Position numbers and translations under genes: made by a program
Source of the DNA: Bacillota bacterium
GTDB lineage: Bacteria > Bacillota_E > Sulfobacillia > Sulfobacillales > Sulfobacillaceae
DNA length: 6,102 nt
Direction: 5' to 3'
NCBI GenBank assembly: GCA_021820645.1
Contig: JAKADJ010000150.1
Span: 1 to 6,102, forward strand
Shown here: one piece after another, positions 5,871 through 6,102 of the stretch
How positions within the stretch are numbered: the first letter of the stretch is position 1
Layout of the letters: the number at the start of each line of letters is the position of its first letter
Notes under the pieces: generated by a model
Seen by the model: only the letters and a program-made list of their open reading frames with translations
Database searches by the model: none
What the model was told of the DNA's origin: nothing

Positions 5871-5928
5871 TTGAACCTCCCCGCCCTAAAGGGCGGAGAT
5901 TCTGGGGGAACCACCATGGCTGCGTCGC
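5871..5928 (-). mobile_element. IS200/IS605-family right-end remnant
   Basis: The minus strand has CCGCCC-TTTA-GGGCGG (5881-5896), a 6-bp hairpin with a 4-base loop, preceded by GAATCT and followed by GGAGGTTCAA. A subterminal hairpin of this form ending shortly after in TCAA (complement of 5871-5874) is the layout of right ends in this family, where single-strand cleavage occurs at TCAA in IS608-like members. The frame across it reads PPESPPFRAGR, which resembles the tail of TnpB proteins running into the hairpin. No left end and no tnpA or tnpB body is in the window, so this is a scar. The inner boundary is approximate. A hairpin without a T-run could slow RNA polymerase but is not a terminator. 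Confidence 0.55.
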
Positions 5929-5929
5929 G

Positions 5930-6102
5930 GTCGTCCACCAAGTCGTCAAACATGATGCGGATGTCCTCCATGTGGTCGACCACGCGCCGTAGGAATCGGG
6001 AAAAGGCCCAGGCCGAAGGCGTGCGGTCGGCAAATCCACAGAGTGCGCGGAGTTGTCCATTGCGAGCCAATTCGCGCCGTAACGTTTCCACGCTGGGGTG
6101 CT
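5930..6102 (-). pseudogene. DDE transposase N-terminal fragment (IS4-like), runs off edge
   Basis: Reading from the right edge the frame gives HPSVETLRRELARNGQLRA, then LCGF, then TPSAWAFSRFLRRVV and MFDDLV. This is the DUF772-like N-terminal region of IS4/IS5-superfamily transposases (residues R-x-L-x-R-N, LR-x-x-CGF, P-S-x-x-x-x-SRFL). The frame should go on to the first catalytic Asp after a segment like LLPDFG. Here it switches instead, after about 5930, into the IS605 right-end sequence and ends at 5801 inside the MFS gene. The catalytic domain is absent, so the fragment is inactive. The gene's start lies beyond the window. The GTG at 6091 is internal. Confidence 0.65.

Noticed and set aside
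5737..6060. 107-codon minus-strand open frame at the right end
   Set aside because: It is out of frame with the recognisable transposase residues and extends into the MFS coding sequence.

Overview
The window looks like bacterial chromosomal DNA of moderate G+C content with Firmicutes-type gene signals (strong AGGAGG or GGGAG ribosome sites, sigma-A-like promoters, a tRNA with encoded CCA). The mix of genes and the general look of the proteins suggest an environmental Firmicute, perhaps of the Sulfobacillus kind, but that is inference from style and not from a marker gene.

Left part (1-1600): a lipoprotein gene on the minus strand runs off the left edge. A 470-base non-coding stretch with several small dyads follows, then a 77-residue two-helix membrane protein resembling the DUF6199 group. 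A further 370-base stretch has no convincing gene. A solitary tRNA-Leu(GAG) on the minus strand comes next, complete with its own promoter and a good intrinsic terminator.

Middle part (1850-4010): a 525-codon gene for an S41-family (tail-specific/tricorn-like) serine peptidase without a signal peptide is preceded by a promoter with an overlapping dyad. Only four bases separate it from a small Pol-beta-type nucleotidyltransferase gene. That second gene is broken by two single-base deletions. Joining three reading frames restores a smooth protein with the GS-x13-DLD catalytic signature, which no single-frame ORF shows.

Right part (4020-6102): a CGNR-type zinc-finger regulator on the minus strand and an MFS exporter on the plus strand form a divergent pair. 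They share a short intergenic region holding an inverted repeat GTAACG-N17-CGTTAC. The regulator appears to be transcribed from an extended -10 promoter that places +1 on the A of its ATG, so its mRNA should be leaderless. The exporter's natural-looking ATG start is followed at codon 3 by an in-frame amber codon, so it is either read from a GTG further in or is damaged. The right end carries transposon debris: the N-terminal part of a DDE transposase running off the edge, fused to the right-end scar of an IS200/IS605-family element (hairpin plus TCAA end).

Overall this is an accessory, partly decaying region. A regulator/exporter pair and a peptidase/nucleotidyltransferase pair are its two possible functional units. 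Nothing here can be shown from sequence alone to be a new system. The strongest unlisted signal is the split nucleotidyltransferase.
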